Assembly: GCF_023073355.1 (NCBI RefSeq)
Contig: NZ_JADPJI010000002.1
Span: 806,001-870,000 of the forward strand
DNA length: 64,000 nt
DNA from: Bradyrhizobium sp. 199
Lineage (GTDB): Bacteria; Pseudomonadota; Alphaproteobacteria; Rhizobiales; Xanthobacteraceae
Direction: 5' to 3'
A program made the translations under genes and the position numbers. Below, one piece after another: positions 18,493 through 28,058 of the stretch (its first letter is position 1; every line of letters begins with the position of its first letter). The notes below the pieces were generated by a model, which worked only from the letters and a program-made list of their open reading frames with translations, did no database searches and was not told where the DNA came from.

Positions 18493-18648
18493 ATGCTGGT
18501 GGGTGTACTCGTCACTTTTTTGGTCGTTATTCTCGTACTTTATCTCATCAACATGCTGCCGATGGACGGCCGTGCCAAACAGATCGCACGCGTTGTCGTC
18601 ATCATCATCGGTATCGTGTCGCTGCTGAAGTATCTGGCAGTGTTCTAG
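18493..18648 (+). CDS. 51-residue membrane protein, Thivi_2564-like
   Basis: A short gene: ATG at 18493, TAG at 18646-18648. The product has two membrane helices (LVGVLVTFLVVILVLYLIN and IARVVVIIIGIVSLLKYL) around a conserved-looking MLPMDGRAKQ turn. This helix-INxxxPMDxxxK-helix layout resembles the small Thivi_2564 family of unknown function. A purine-rich GGGGG lies 8-12 bases upstream. An EcfG-type promoter precedes it and a strong terminator follows, so it is a self-contained, stress-induced transcription unit. Confidence 0.8.
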   Translation: MLVGVLVTFLVVILVLYLINMLPMDGRAKQIARVVVIIIGIVSLLKYLAVF

Positions 18649-18671
18649 CGCGCGCGGTGCTGCCGCAAACG

Positions 18672-18700
18672 AAAAGGCCCCGGCGCGAGCCGGGGCTTTT
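18672..18700. terminator. Bidirectional rho-independent terminator
   Basis: AAAA-GGCCCCGGC-GCGA-GCCGGGGC-TTTT. It serves the 51-residue membrane protein gene on the plus strand and malate synthase on the minus strand. Confidence 0.9.
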
Positions 18701-18742
18701 GGTGTTTCCAGCCGGGTGGGCTAGTAGCAGCCGGCCGCCTGG

Positions 18743-20908
18743 TCAGCCGAGGGCTTTGGCCTCGCGGCGGCGGGCGGTGAGGATGTATTCGGTGTAGCCG
18801 TTCGGCTGCTCGCGCCCCTTGAAGATGAGGTCGCAAGCGGCCTTGAAGGCGACGCCGTCGAAGGCGGGCGCCATCGGCTTGTAGATGGCATCGCCGGCGT
18901 TCTGCTTGTCGACCACGACCGCCATGCGCTTGAGCGATTCCATCACCTGAGCCTCGGTGATCACGCCCTGGTGTAGCCAATTGGCGAGATGCTGGCTGGA
19001 GATGCGCAAGGTCGCGCGGTCTTCCATCAGGCCGACATCGTGGATGTCGGGCACCTTGGAGCAGCCGACGCCCTGGTCGATCCAGCGCACAACATAGCCG
19101 AGGATGCCCTGGCAGTTGTTGTTGATCTCCTGCTTGACGTCATCAGGGGCCCAGTTCGACTTCGACACCGGAATGGTGAGGATGTCCGAGAGCTTGGCGC
19201 GCGGTCCGCCCTTGGTCAGCTCCTGCTGGCGCGCGGCGACGTTGATCTGGTGGTAGTGCAGCGCGTGCAGCGTCGCGGCGGTCGGGGAGGGCACCCAGGC
19301 GGTGGTGGCGCCGGCCTGCGGATGGCCAAGCTTCTGCGTAAGCATGTCCGCCATCTTGTCGGGGGCGGCCCACATGCCCTTGCCGATCTGGGCATGGCCG
19401 GGCAGGCCACAGGTCAGGCCCATGTCGACGTTCCAGTCCTCGTAGGCCTTGATCCAGGCCTGCGCCTTCATCTCGTTCTTGCGGATCATCGGGCCCGCTT
19501 CCATCGAGGTGTGGATCTCGTCTCCGGTGCGATCGAGGAAGCCGGTGTTGATGAACATGATGCGCTTGGAGGCGCGCTGGATGCAGGCTTTGAGGTTGAC
19601 GGTGGTACGCCGCTCCTCGTCCATGATGCCGACCTTGAGCGTGTTCTCGGGTAGCGACAACATCTTCTCGACGTGGTCGAATATCTCGCAGGTCAGCGAC
19701 ACCTCGTCCGGGCCGTGCATCTTTGGCTTGACGATATAGGCCGAGCCGGTGCGGCTGTTCTTGACCTTGGAGTTGCCCTTGAGATCGTGAATGGCGAGCA
19801 GGCCCGAGACGGCGGCATCCAGCAGGCCTTCCGGAATCTCCTCGCCCTCCTCGTCCAGCACCGCGTCGGTGAACATGTGGTGACCGCAATTGCGCATCAG
19901 CAGCAGGCTGCGGCCGTGCAGCTTGACCTCGCCCTTGCCGTCGGGCGTCTTGTAGCTGCGATCGGTATTGAGCGAACGCGTCAGCGTCTTGCCGCCCTTC
20001 TCGAAATCGGCCGACAGCGTGCCGTTCATCAGGCCGAGCGTGTTGCGGTAGACCAGCACCTTGTCTTCGGCATCGACGGCTGCGACCGAATCCTCCATGT
20101 CGAGGATGGTGGAGACCGCGGACTCCATGATCATGTCGGCGACGCCGGCCGGATCGTCTTTGCCGATCGCGCTGCTGCGGTCGATCTTCACCTCGACATG
20201 CAGGCCGTTGTTGGCGAGCAGCACCGCGCTCGGTGCGGCCGCATCGCCCTGGAAGCCGGCGAACTGCGCGGCATTCTTCAGTGCGGTGGCGTTACCGCTC
20301 TTCAGCTTCACCGCGAGCTGGCCCGCGACGACGCTGTAGGCGGTGACGTCGGTGTGGCTGCCCGTTGCCAGCGGCACCGCCGCATCGAGGAAGGCTTTTG
20401 CTTTCGCGATCACCTTGTCGCCGCGTGCCTTGTTGTAACCCTTGCCGCCTTCGGACGGATCATGCGGGATCGCGTCGGTGCCGTAGAAGGCGTCGTAGAG
20501 CGAGCCCCAGCGCGCATTCGCCGCGTTGAGCGCGTAACGTGCATTGGTGAGGGGCACGACCAGCTGCGGCCCGCAGATCTTGCCGATTTCATCGTCGACA
20601 TTGGCGGTCTCGACCTTCTGCGTCGCCGGCTCCGGGACGAGATAGCCGATCTCCTTCAGGAAGGCGGTATAGGCGTTGAGGTCGAACGCCTTGCCCTTGT
20701 TGGCACGGTGCCAGTCGTCGATCTTGGCCTGCAGCGTGTCGCGGAATGCGAGCAGCGACCTGTTCTTCGGCCCCAGCTCCTTGATGATGGCGGCAAGCCC
20801 GGCCCAGAACGCATCCGGCGCGATCCCCGTTTTTGGGGCCGCTTCCTTGGCGATGAAATCGAACAGGATGGGAGCGATCTTCAATCCGTGGGCGTCGACG
20901 CGTTTCAT
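18743..20908 (-). CDS. glcB: Malate synthase G
   Basis: Cytoplasmic enzyme of the glyoxylate shunt: glyoxylate + acetyl-CoA to malate and CoA. It has 721 residues from the ATG at 20908, matching the about 720-residue G isoform. Visible family segments are [19 protein letters not shown] (acid-base region) around residue 275, [13 protein letters not shown] and [18 protein letters not shown] near residue 455. Upstream in-frame codons to 21046 are non-conserved and excluded. The leader between 20909 and 21060 is rich in short GC hairpins. No isocitrate lyase gene is in the window. Confidence 0.96.
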   Translation of the reverse strand: MKRVDAHGLKIAPILFDFIAKEAAPKTGIAPDAFWAGLAAIIKELGPKNRSLLAFRDTLQAKIDDWHRANKGKAFDLNAYTAFLKEIGYLVPEPATQKVETANVDDEIGKICGPQLVVPLTNARYALNAANARWGSLYDAFYGTDAIPHDPSEGGKGYNKARGDKVIAKAKAFLDAAVPLATGSHTDVTAYSVVAGQLAVKLKSGNATALKNAAQFAGFQGDAAAPSAVLLANNGLHVEVKIDRSSAIGKDDPAGVADMIMESAVSTILDMEDSVAAVDAEDKVLVYRNTLGLMNGTLSADFEKGGKTLTRSLNTDRSYKTPDGKGEVKLHGRSLLLMRNCGHHMFTDAVLDEEGEEIPEGLLDAAVSGLLAIHDLKGNSKVKNSRTGSAYIVKPKMHGPDEVSLTCEIFDHVEKMLSLPENTLKVGIMDEERRTTVNLKACIQRASKRIMFINTGFLDRTGDEIHTSMEAGPMIRKNEMKAQAWIKAYEDWNVDMGLTCGLPGHAQIGKGMWAAPDKMADMLTQKLGHPQAGATTAWVPSPTAATLHALHYHQINVAARQQELTKGGPRAKLSDILTIPVSKSNWAPDDVKQEINNNCQGILGYVVRWIDQGVGCSKVPDIHDVGLMEDRATLRISSQHLANWLHQGVITEAQVMESLKRMAVVVDKQNAGDAIYKPMAPAFDGVAFKAACDLIFKGREQPNGYTEYILTARRREAKALG

Positions 20909-21115
20909 GGTGGGCTTTCTTGTTGGAAATGGCTGTTTTTGGCTGCTTTTGACCCGGCAGCAGCAAAATGGGCCCATAGAGGGCGGTTTTCGGGGCCCTA
21001 TTAGCCCCAAAAAGGGGGCGGTGAGAAGACCCCGGACGCCTGTCAAAATGTCAAGGCGAGGCGGCGTGAGCTCGTTCTACAAACGTTTGAGCCTGGTCCC
21101 GCGCCACGTGCACAA

Positions 21116-21151
21116 GTGCGCTCCCTCCCCCAGAAGGGGGAGGGAACGCAC
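21116..21151. repeat. Solitary GC-rich palindrome related to the DUF559-flanking repeat
   Basis: GTGCG-CTCCCTCCCCC-AGAA-GGGGGAGGGA-A-CGCAC. Its core closely resembles the hairpins at 5027-5064 and 5427-5464. It lies 22 bases past the cysNC stop and could act as a terminator for it, though there is no U run. Confidence 0.75.
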
Positions 21152-21173
21152 CGCATGCGCGGATGCATTGTCC

Positions 21174-23090
21174 TCAAATATTCGCGGCGAGGTCCACGAC
21201 TTCGTCGAACAGCACGCCGGTCGTCTTCAGCATCTGCTCGATCTCGTCGGCGGCCTCGGCCACGGTCTGTGCCGAGGTGTCGATCACGAGCTCGGCAGCC
21301 TGCGGCGCCTCGTAGTCGTTGCCGATGCCGGTGAACGAAGCCAGAGCGCCGGCTCTCGCCTTCTTGTAATGGCCTTTGGGGTCGCGCTCCTCGCACACTT
21401 CAGCAGGCGTCGCGACATGGATCTCGCGGAATGCGGTGTCGGCGATGCGGCGCGCGGTCGCGCGATCCTCGCGGGCCGGCGAGACCGCGGCCACGATGGC
21501 GATGTGGCCGTTACGCGCAAGATGCGTCGCGACTTCTGCGAGGCGGCGGATATTCTCGCTGCGATCGGCGGTGGAGAAGCCGAGATCGCTGTTGAGGCCG
21601 GCGCGCAGCGTGTCGCCGTCCAGCAGGATCGGCGAGCCGCCATTGGTGAACAACCGGCGTTCCAGCGCTTTTGCCAGCGTCGACTTGCCGGAGGCCGGCA
21701 GGCCGGTGAGCCAGACCACGGCGCCATTGTGCTGATAGCGCGCGGAGCGTTCGTCGGGACGCAGCGCAGATTCCACCGGCACGATGTCGACGGGCACGGC
21801 GCGCTGGCCGGCATCGACCGACAGCACGAGACCACCGCCGGCGATGCGCCCGGAGACCTCGATCACGAGGCGACCGGTGCGCGGGTTCTCGGTATAGGGA
21901 TCGGTGGCAATCGGATTCGACAGAGAAATATCGATCTCGCCGACATGGTTGCGGCCGATCGCTTTGTTCTCGACGCTCGAGAGCTCGCCCGGATCGACCG
22001 CCTTCTCGATCGCGACCACGGTCGCGCGGCTTTCCTTCGGCCCGCAGCGGACCAGGAGCTGGTCGCCCTTGGCGAGCGGCTTGTCGTGCAGCCAGAAGAT
22101 CCGCGCACGCAGCCGGCGCGTCTCGCGCGGCGCGCTGCTCGCATGCGCGATGATGTCGCCGCGCTCAATGAACAATTCGCGGTCGAGGGTGATGCCGACC
22201 GAGCGGCCCGCGCCCTGTCGGCCCGCGACCGGCGTCGCCGGCCAGCTCTCGACCGTCTTGATCTTGGCGATCTTGCCGGCCGGCATGATCACGATCTCGT
22301 CGCCGGCAATCAGGCTGCCGGATTCGATCCGGCCCGCCACGATGCGGCGGTCGTCGAACTTGTAGATCGCCTGCACCGGCAGGCGCAGCGCCAGCGCTTC
22401 CAGCGGGCGCGCCGGCTCGAGCTGGTCCAGCGCCTCGACCACCGTCGGTCCCTGGTACCAGCCGATCCGGCCGGTGCGCTCCGCGACACCGTCGCCGTCA
22501 CGGGCGGAAATCGGAATTACGGCCGTGGGCTTCACGCCGAGGCCTTGCAGATGCGCCGAGATCTCGGCGCTGATCTCCTTGAAGCGATCGGCGGAGAAGT
22601 CGACGCGGTCCATCTTGTTGACGACGATCGCGACCTGCTTCACGCCGAGCAGATGCAGGAGATAGCCGTGCCGCCTGGTCTGGTCGCGCACGCCTTCCAG
22701 CGCGTCGATGATCAGCACCGCGCCGTCGGCTTGCGAGGCGCCGGTGATCATGTTGCGGAGGAATTCGGCGTGGCCGGGCGCGTCGATCAGCACGATGTCG
22801 CGCGAATTGGTGCGAAAACGGATCTGCGTGGTGTCGATGGTGATGCCCTGGTCGCGCTCGGTCTGGAGCGCATCGAGCAGGAACGACCATTCGAACGGCA
22901 TGCCGCGCCGCGCGCTGACGGCTTTCAGCATTTCCAGCTTGCCGTCGGGAAGGCTGCCGGTCTCGTGCAGCAGGCGGCCGACCAGCGTCGACTTGCCGTG
23001 GTCGACATGACCGACGATGACGATGCGCACCTGCGGACGCGTGGTGCCGTTCGGGGTCGCAGGCGAAGCGGGGGTGACGATCATGTTCAT
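21174..23090 (-). CDS. cysNC: Bifunctional sulfate adenylyltransferase subunit 1 / APS kinase (CysNC, NodQ-like)
   Basis: 638 residues, two domains. The N-terminal CysN GTPase (about 1-430) has [20 protein letters not shown] and NKMDRVDF; it drives APS synthesis by CysD. The C-terminal CysC kinase (about 450-630) has [18 protein letters not shown] and phosphorylates APS to PAPS. The fusion is typical of rhizobia, where it is also called NodQ. It lies 22 bases after cysD on the same strand. No nod genes are nearby, so a housekeeping sulfur role is likelier than Nod-factor sulfation. Confidence 0.96.
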   Translation of the reverse strand: MNMIVTPASPATPNGTTRPQVRIVIVGHVDHGKSTLVGRLLHETGSLPDGKLEMLKAVSARRGMPFEWSFLLDALQTERDQGITIDTTQIRFRTNSRDIVLIDAPGHAEFLRNMITGASQADGAVLIIDALEGVRDQTRRHGYLLHLLGVKQVAIVVNKMDRVDFSADRFKEISAEISAHLQGLGVKPTAVIPISARDGDGVAERTGRIGWYQGPTVVEALDQLEPARPLEALALRLPVQAIYKFDDRRIVAGRIESGSLIAGDEIVIMPAGKIAKIKTVESWPATPVAGRQGAGRSVGITLDRELFIERGDIIAHASSAPRETRRLRARIFWLHDKPLAKGDQLLVRCGPKESRATVVAIEKAVDPGELSSVENKAIGRNHVGEIDISLSNPIATDPYTENPRTGRLVIEVSGRIAGGGLVLSVDAGQRAVPVDIVPVESALRPDERSARYQHNGAVVWLTGLPASGKSTLAKALERRLFTNGGSPILLDGDTLRAGLNSDLGFSTADRSENIRRLAEVATHLARNGHIAIVAAVSPAREDRATARRIADTAFREIHVATPAEVCEERDPKGHYKKARAGALASFTGIGNDYEAPQAAELVIDTSAQTVAEAADEIEQMLKTTGVLFDEVVDLAANI

Positions 23091-23112
23091 GGCCGCGTTG
23101 CGTCCTCAGGAA

Positions 23113-24009
23113 TCAGAGATAGCCGGCGACACGCAGGCGCTCGAAAGCGTCCTCGGTCTCGTGGTCGAGCGCGCGGCCGGAACGTTCCGGCACCTTGGTC
23201 TGCTCGAGCTCGATCAGGATCTCGTCGATGTTCGAGGCCGTCGACGCGACCGGGTTCGTGATGTCCTGATCACCCAGCGAGCGATAGCGCTTGCCGTTTT
23301 GCGATAGATAGAGCGGGATGATCGGAATGTTCTCGCGCTTGGTGTAGGCCCAGATGTCGGCCTCGGTCCAATGCAGGATCGGGTGGATGCGCAAATGCGC
23401 GCCTTGCGGCGGCGAGGCGTTGAAATGGTCCCAGAACTCCGGCGGCTGGTCGCGCACGTCCCAATTCCCTTCCAGACCGCGCGGCGAGAACACGCGCTCC
23501 TTGGCCCGCGTGGCCTCCTCGTCGCGGCGAATGCCGGCGATCAGGCCGTCGAAGCCATATTTGCCGAGCGCCATCTTGAGGCCTTCGGTCTTGCGCGCAG
23601 CCGAGCGGGCCGCCGGCGGCAGCGTCGGATCGACAGCATCGATCGGCGGACAGGGCTCGACACGCAAATCGAGATCCCACTCCTTGCCGTAGCGATCGCG
23701 AAACCGATACATCTCCGGAAACTTCTTGCCGGTGTCGACATGAAGGGCGGGGAACGGCATCTTGCCGAAGAAGGCCTTCCGCGCCAGCCAGATCATGACG
23801 TTGGAGTCCTTGCCAAGCGACCACAGCAGCGCGATCTTCTTGAGCCGGGCGAAGGCCTCGCGGAAGATGTAGATGCTCTGCGCCTCAAGCTGGTCGAGAT
23901 GGTCCATGCTGGGCGCAACATCAGCAGAAAATTCTTGCGAGCCCGCGCGGCTGACGGGGGCCGGGCTGCTCACTCCGGCTGCTGCGGAATCGTCCTTGAG
24001 AAGATGCAT
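23113..24009 (-). CDS. cysD: Sulfate adenylyltransferase subunit 2 CysD
   Basis: Catalytic subunit of ATP sulfurylase: ATP + sulfate to APS and pyrophosphate. It has 298 residues from the ATG at 24009. The PP-loop SLGKDSNVMIWLA is near residue 47, followed by LHVDTGKKFPEMYRFRD and the C-terminal RYRSLGDQDITNPV. The upstream frame to 24099 is AT-rich leader and is not counted. It forms an operon with cysNC and is divergent from cysG. Confidence 0.95.
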   Translation of the reverse strand: MHLLKDDSAAAGVSSPAPVSRAGSQEFSADVAPSMDHLDQLEAQSIYIFREAFARLKKIALLWSLGKDSNVMIWLARKAFFGKMPFPALHVDTGKKFPEMYRFRDRYGKEWDLDLRVEPCPPIDAVDPTLPPAARSAARKTEGLKMALGKYGFDGLIAGIRRDEEATRAKERVFSPRGLEGNWDVRDQPPEFWDHFNASPPQGAHLRIHPILHWTEADIWAYTKRENIPIIPLYLSQNGKRYRSLGDQDITNPVASTASNIDEILIELEQTKVPERSGRALDHETEDAFERLRVAGYL

Positions 24010-24150
24010 CTCTGGCACTTTGCGTTGGAAGCCGAAAATTCTATAGTCGCTGCGCAGAGTAGAAGAAAAAATTTTCTCTTTGCGCGCTCGGAACGACACA
24101 TATATAGAAAATAATTCCAGTCAACCCCGTATCGGGGAAGCGAGTGTCGT
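24010..24150. promoter_or_regulatory. Divergent promoter region cysD / cysG
   Basis: A 141-base gap that is markedly more AT-rich than its surroundings, including GAAAAAATTTTC (an imperfect palindrome) and a TATATAGAAAATAATT stretch, followed by the small hairpin CCCCGTATCGGGG next to the cysG start. It must hold the promoters of both sulfur operons; a shared LysR-type regulator site is plausible but no clean operator can be named. Confidence 0.6.
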
Positions 24151-25575
24151 ATGCGGTTCTTGCCGGTGTTTCTCGATCTCAAGACCGGTCCGGTGGTCCT
24201 CATCGGCACGGGCGAGCTTTTGCGCGCCAAGCTGCGCGTGCTCGCCGCCGCCGGCGCGCGCATCCGCGTGCATGCGATCGACGGCAATCTGGATCTGGGG
24301 CTGAGCTCCGAGGACGCAGCCCGTATCGAAATCGTGTCCGTCGATCCGCTCACCGCTGACCTCTCGGGCGTCATCGCCATCGTCTGCGCAGGTGCGGGCG
24401 ATGTTGGCGTTGCGATGTCCGTTCGCACCAAGGCGCTCGGCCTGCCCGTCAACGTCATGGACGATCTCGAGCATTCGAGCTTCATCTTCCCGGCAATCGT
24501 CGATCGCGGCGATGTCGTGGTCGCGGTCGGCACCGGCGGCACTTCTCCGGTGGTGGCGCGGCGCGTGCGCGAGAAGATCGAGGCGCTGCTGCCGGCCCGC
24601 ATCGGCGAACTCGCCGAGTTCATCGGCGGCTTCCGCAAAGCCATCAACGAGCGCATCGCCGAATTTCCGCTGCGTCGCCGGTTCTGGGAGCGCGTGATCG
24701 ACGGTCCGATCGGCGCCGCCGTGCTCGCCGGCCGCAGGGCCGAGGCTGACGCCTCGCTCAAGGCGATTGCTGATCCTTCCGAATTCGCACGTGCAGACAA
24801 GCCGGAAGGCTCGGTCGCGCTGGTCGGCGCCGGTCCCGGCGACCCCGATCTCCTCACCATCAAGGCGCTACGCGCATTGCAGGACGCCGACATCGTCTTC
24901 CATGACGAACTGGTCTCGGGCGAAATTCTCGACCGTATCCGCCGCGACACGACGCGCGTTGCGGTCGGCCGCCGCGTCGGCAAGCCCGGTATCGGCCAGG
25001 ACGCCATCAACAAACGCATGATCGAGGCCGCGCAATCCGGCCAGCGTGTGGTGCGGCTGAAGGGTGGCGATCCCTTCGTGTTCGGCCGCGGCGGCGAAGA
25101 GGTGGAAGCCCTGCGCGCCGCAGGTGTCGCCTATTCGATCATTCCCGGCATCACCGCAGGGCTTGGCGGCGCCGCCGATTTCGAGGTGCCGCTCACTTAT
25201 CGTCACGAAGCGACCCGCATCACCTTCCTCACCGCGCACAAGGCGCGCGACGCGGAAGTCGTGGACTGGTCGACGCTGACCGACACCAAAATGACCGTCG
25301 TGGTCTACATGGGCATGACCGCGGCGCCCGCGATACGCGCCGGCTTGTTTGCGGCCGGCCGTTCGCCGGAGACGCCGGTGGGCGTGTTCGCCCGCGTCAC
25401 GCGTCCCGACGCGCAAGGTGCCGTCGGCACGCTGCGCGATCTGCCGGAACTGGTGCGGCGGACCCAAGGCGGTCCTGCCATCCTCATTATCGGCGAGGTG
25501 GTCCGGCATGCCGGCTCGCTTTACCGCCAATCCCCAAAGCAAATCATCTCTGACCTCCTGGATGCAGCCGAATGA
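24151..25575 (+). CDS. cysG: Siroheme synthase CysG
   Basis: Multifunctional enzyme making siroheme, the cofactor of sulfite reductase. It has 474 residues. The N-terminal precorrin-2 dehydrogenase/ferrochelatase part (about 1-210) has a nucleotide-binding VVLIGTGELLRAK in place of the common GGGxVAxRK, and NVMDDLEHSSFIFPAI. The C-terminal uroporphyrinogen-III methyltransferase (about 225-465) has VGAGPGDPDLLTIKALR and RLKGGDPFVFGRGGEE. It is the first gene of the sulfite reductase operon; its stop overlaps the next start as ATGA. Confidence 0.95.
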   Translation: MRFLPVFLDLKTGPVVLIGTGELLRAKLRVLAAAGARIRVHAIDGNLDLGLSSEDAARIEIVSVDPLTADLSGVIAIVCAGAGDVGVAMSVRTKALGLPVNVMDDLEHSSFIFPAIVDRGDVVVAVGTGGTSPVVARRVREKIEALLPARIGELAEFIGGFRKAINERIAEFPLRRRFWERVIDGPIGAAVLAGRRAEADASLKAIADPSEFARADKPEGSVALVGAGPGDPDLLTIKALRALQDADIVFHDELVSGEILDRIRRDTTRVAVGRRVGKPGIGQDAINKRMIEAAQSGQRVVRLKGGDPFVFGRGGEEVEALRAAGVAYSIIPGITAGLGGAADFEVPLTYRHEATRITFLTAHKARDAEVVDWSTLTDTKMTVVVYMGMTAAPAIRAGLFAAGRSPETPVGVFARVTRPDAQGAVGTLRDLPELVRRTQGGPAILIIGEVVRHAGSLYRQSPKQIISDLLDAAE

Positions 25576-25889
25576 CCTCCCCGCTTGAACAGAAGAAGAT
25601 CAAGATCGCCGGCCCCTCGATCGTGACCGCCAACCGGACCTGGGACGGCATCGTGGTTTATCGTACCGCCGCCAAGAGCTGGTCTGCGGACCTCTCGGAA
25701 GCCGCGATCGTGCGCAACTCCGACGAGGCCAAGGCGTTGCTTGCGGAGTCCGTCGCCGATGACGTTGGCGCGATCGGACCCTATATCGCTCCGGTGCAGG
25801 TCGGGGCGGACGGCAAGATCGAACCCGGCAATCTGCGCGAACAGATCCGCCGCACCGGCGTCACCATCGGACAGCCGGCCCAGGTTTAA
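25572..25889 (+). CDS. DUF2849 protein
   Basis: A 105-residue soluble protein with no named function. It shows IVTANRTWDGIVVYRTAAKSW near the N-terminus and LREQIRRTGVTIG near the end, as in DUF2849 proteins found between cysG and cysI in alphaproteobacteria. It overlaps cysG by 4 bases and is followed by cysI after 11 bases. The conserved position suggests a small accessory role for sulfite reductase, for instance in electron supply or cofactor handling; this is inference. Confidence 0.85.
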   Translation: MTSPLEQKKIKIAGPSIVTANRTWDGIVVYRTAAKSWSADLSEAAIVRNSDEAKALLAESVADDVGAIGPYIAPVQVGADGKIEPGNLREQIRRTGVTIGQPAQV

Positions 25890-25900
25890 GGCACGCACTT

Positions 25901-27556
25901 ATGTACGCTTACGACGAAATCGACCGCACGCTCGTCAACGAGCGCGTCTCGGAGTTCCGCGACCAGGTGAAGCGGCGCCTCTCCGGCGAGCTCACCGAGG
26001 ATGAGTTCAAGATCCTGCGCCTGCAGAACGGCGTCTATCTTCAGCTGCACGCCTACATGTTCCGCGTGGCCATCCCGTATGGGACGCTGGCGACCAACCA
26101 GTTGCGGGCGCTCGCCCATGTCGCGCGCAAATACGACCGCGGCTACGGCCATTTCACCACGCGGCAGAACATCCAGTTCAACTGGATCAAACTGGCCGAG
26201 CTGCCGGACGCGCTCGAAGATCTTGCCAAGGTCGGCATCCATGCGATGCAGACCTCCGGCAACAACATGCGCAACGTCACCTCGGACCAGTGGGCCGGCG
26301 TCGCGCCGGGCGAGATCGAGGATCCCCGCATCTGGTCGGAGCTGATCCGCCAGCACACCACGCTGCATCCGGAATTCTCGTTCCTGCCGCGCAAGTTCAA
26401 GATCGCGATCACCGCGTCGGACCACGACCGCGCCGCGATCAAGATCCACGACATCGGTCTCAGGCTGATCAAGAACGAGAAGGGCGAGACCGGCTTCGAG
26501 GTGCTGGTCGGCGGCGGTCTCGGCCGCACGCCGTTCATCGCCAAGACCATCAAGCACTTCGTGCATGGCCGCGACATCCTCAGCTATATCGAGGCGATCC
26601 TGCGCGTCTACAACCAGTACGGCCGGCGCGACAACATCTACAAGGCGCGTATCAAGATCCTGGTGCACGAACTCGGGATCGAGAAGTTCTCCCGCGAGGT
26701 CGAGGAGGAGTGGCAGCATATCCGCAACTCCTCGCTCCAGATCGACGACGAGGTGATCGAGGACATTCGCTCGCGCTTCACCTATCCGGCCTACGAAAAG
26801 CTCCCGCACATGCCGGACGAGCTGCGGCAAGCCGCGGCCGATCCGGATTTCGAGGCGTGGCGCAAGAACTCGGTGGCGCCGCACAAGGTGCAGGGCTACT
26901 CCATCGTCACGATCTCGCTGAAGCCGATCGGTGCGCCTCCGGGCGACGCCACCGCCGAGCAGATGGATGCGCTGGCTGATCTCGCCGATAAATATTCCTT
27001 CGGTGAGATCCGCGTCGGCCATGAGCAGAACCTGGCGCTGCCGCATGTCGCCAAGCGCGACCTGCCGGCGCTGTGGAAGGCGCTCGACAAGCTTGGGCTG
27101 GCGACGCCGAACGTCAACCTGATCACCGACATCATCGCCTGCCCCGGGCTCGATTATTGCTCGCTGGCGAATGCGCGCTCGATCCCGATCGCGCAGGAGC
27201 TGACGCGGCGCTTCGCCAATCACGAGCTGGCGAATTTGATCGGCCGGCTTCACATCAACATCTCCGGCTGCATCAACGCCTGCGGCCATCACCATGTCGG
27301 CCATATCGGCATTCTCGGCGTCGAGAAGAACGGCGAGGAGGTCTATCAGATCACCATCGGCGGCCGCGCCGACGAGAACGCCGCGCTGGGGACCCTGATC
27401 GGGCCGGGCGTCAAATTCGACGAAGTCGCCGATGTCATCGAAGACGTCGTGGAAGCCTATCTGGCGCTGCGCGAGCGGCCCGAAGAGCTGTTCATGGACA
27501 CGGTGAAGCGTCTGGGTGTCGAACCGTTCAAGGAGCGCGTCTATGCCACTCGTTAA
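25901..27556 (+). CDS. cysI: Sulfite reductase hemoprotein (nitrite/sulfite reductase family)
   Basis: Cytoplasmic siroheme / 4Fe-4S enzyme reducing sulfite to sulfide with six electrons. It has 551 residues. Ferredoxin-like half domains include YGHFTTRQNIQFNW near residue 83. The cluster ligands are in CPGLDYC (near residue 413) and SGCINACGHHH (near 457), the usual C-X5-C...C-X3-C. No flavoprotein CysJ gene is adjacent, so ferredoxin or another donor probably feeds it, as in other alphaproteobacteria. Nitrite reductase activity cannot be excluded, but the neighbours are all sulfur genes. Confidence 0.93.
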   Translation: MYAYDEIDRTLVNERVSEFRDQVKRRLSGELTEDEFKILRLQNGVYLQLHAYMFRVAIPYGTLATNQLRALAHVARKYDRGYGHFTTRQNIQFNWIKLAELPDALEDLAKVGIHAMQTSGNNMRNVTSDQWAGVAPGEIEDPRIWSELIRQHTTLHPEFSFLPRKFKIAITASDHDRAAIKIHDIGLRLIKNEKGETGFEVLVGGGLGRTPFIAKTIKHFVHGRDILSYIEAILRVYNQYGRRDNIYKARIKILVHELGIEKFSREVEEEWQHIRNSSLQIDDEVIEDIRSRFTYPAYEKLPHMPDELRQAAADPDFEAWRKNSVAPHKVQGYSIVTISLKPIGAPPGDATAEQMDALADLADKYSFGEIRVGHEQNLALPHVAKRDLPALWKALDKLGLATPNVNLITDIIACPGLDYCSLANARSIPIAQELTRRFANHELANLIGRLHINISGCINACGHHHVGHIGILGVEKNGEEVYQITIGGRADENAALGTLIGPGVKFDEVADVIEDVVEAYLALRERPEELFMDTVKRLGVEPFKERVYATR

Positions 27557-28058
27557 CGGCGGAAAGATCGCCGACGACAGCTTCGTCAAGCTGGCCGTCG
27601 ACACGCCGCTGCCGGAGGGCGGCGATATCCTGGTGCCGGCCGAGCGGTTCCTCGGCGAGGCGGATGCCCTGGTCAAGCGCGCCGGCAAGCTCGGTGTGAT
27701 CTGGCCGAACAGTCGCGACATCGCCGAACTTGTGCCCTATCTCGGCAAGATCGCCGTCGTCGCGCTGGTGTTCCCGACTTTCCGTGATGGCCGTGCCTAC
27801 AGCCAGGCCCGCCTGCTGCGCGAACGCTACAACTACCGCGGCGAATTGCGCGCGACCGGCCAGGTGCTGCGCGACCAGTTCGTGTTCATGCTGCGCGCCG
27901 GCTTCGATTCCTTCGACGTCAAGAAGCAGGCGGACGCGGAAGCTTTCATGCACACCGCCAAGCGCTATTCGGTGTTTTATCAGCCGACCGGCGACGGCCG
28001 AATCACGGCGCTGCACCGGCGCATGCAGCTGCGTCACTCCGAAGGTGTCGGCACGTGA
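27543..28058 (+). CDS. DUF934 protein, sulfite-reductase-operon partner
   Basis: 171 residues from the ATG at 27543, which overlaps the cysI stop by 14 bases. Characteristic DUF934 segments are VALVFPTFRDGRAYSQARLLRERY and GELRATGQVLRDQ near the middle. Family members are nearly always found beside cysI and cysH but have no established activity. The tight overlap with both neighbours supports a dedicated role in sulfite reduction. Confidence 0.88.
   Translation: MPLVNGGKIADDSFVKLAVDTPLPEGGDILVPAERFLGEADALVKRAGKLGVIWPNSRDIAELVPYLGKIAVVALVFPTFRDGRAYSQARLLRERYNYRGELRATGQVLRDQFVFMLRAGFDSFDVKKQADAEAFMHTAKRYSVFYQPTGDGRITALHRRMQLRHSEGVGT

Noticed and set aside
20676..23261. 861-residue frame antisense to cysNC and glcB
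   Set aside because: Spans two unrelated real genes on the other strand and shows only antisense composition.
25886..27721. 611-residue frame antisense to cysI
   Set aside because: Shadow frame; cysI has clear cluster-binding motifs on the plus strand.
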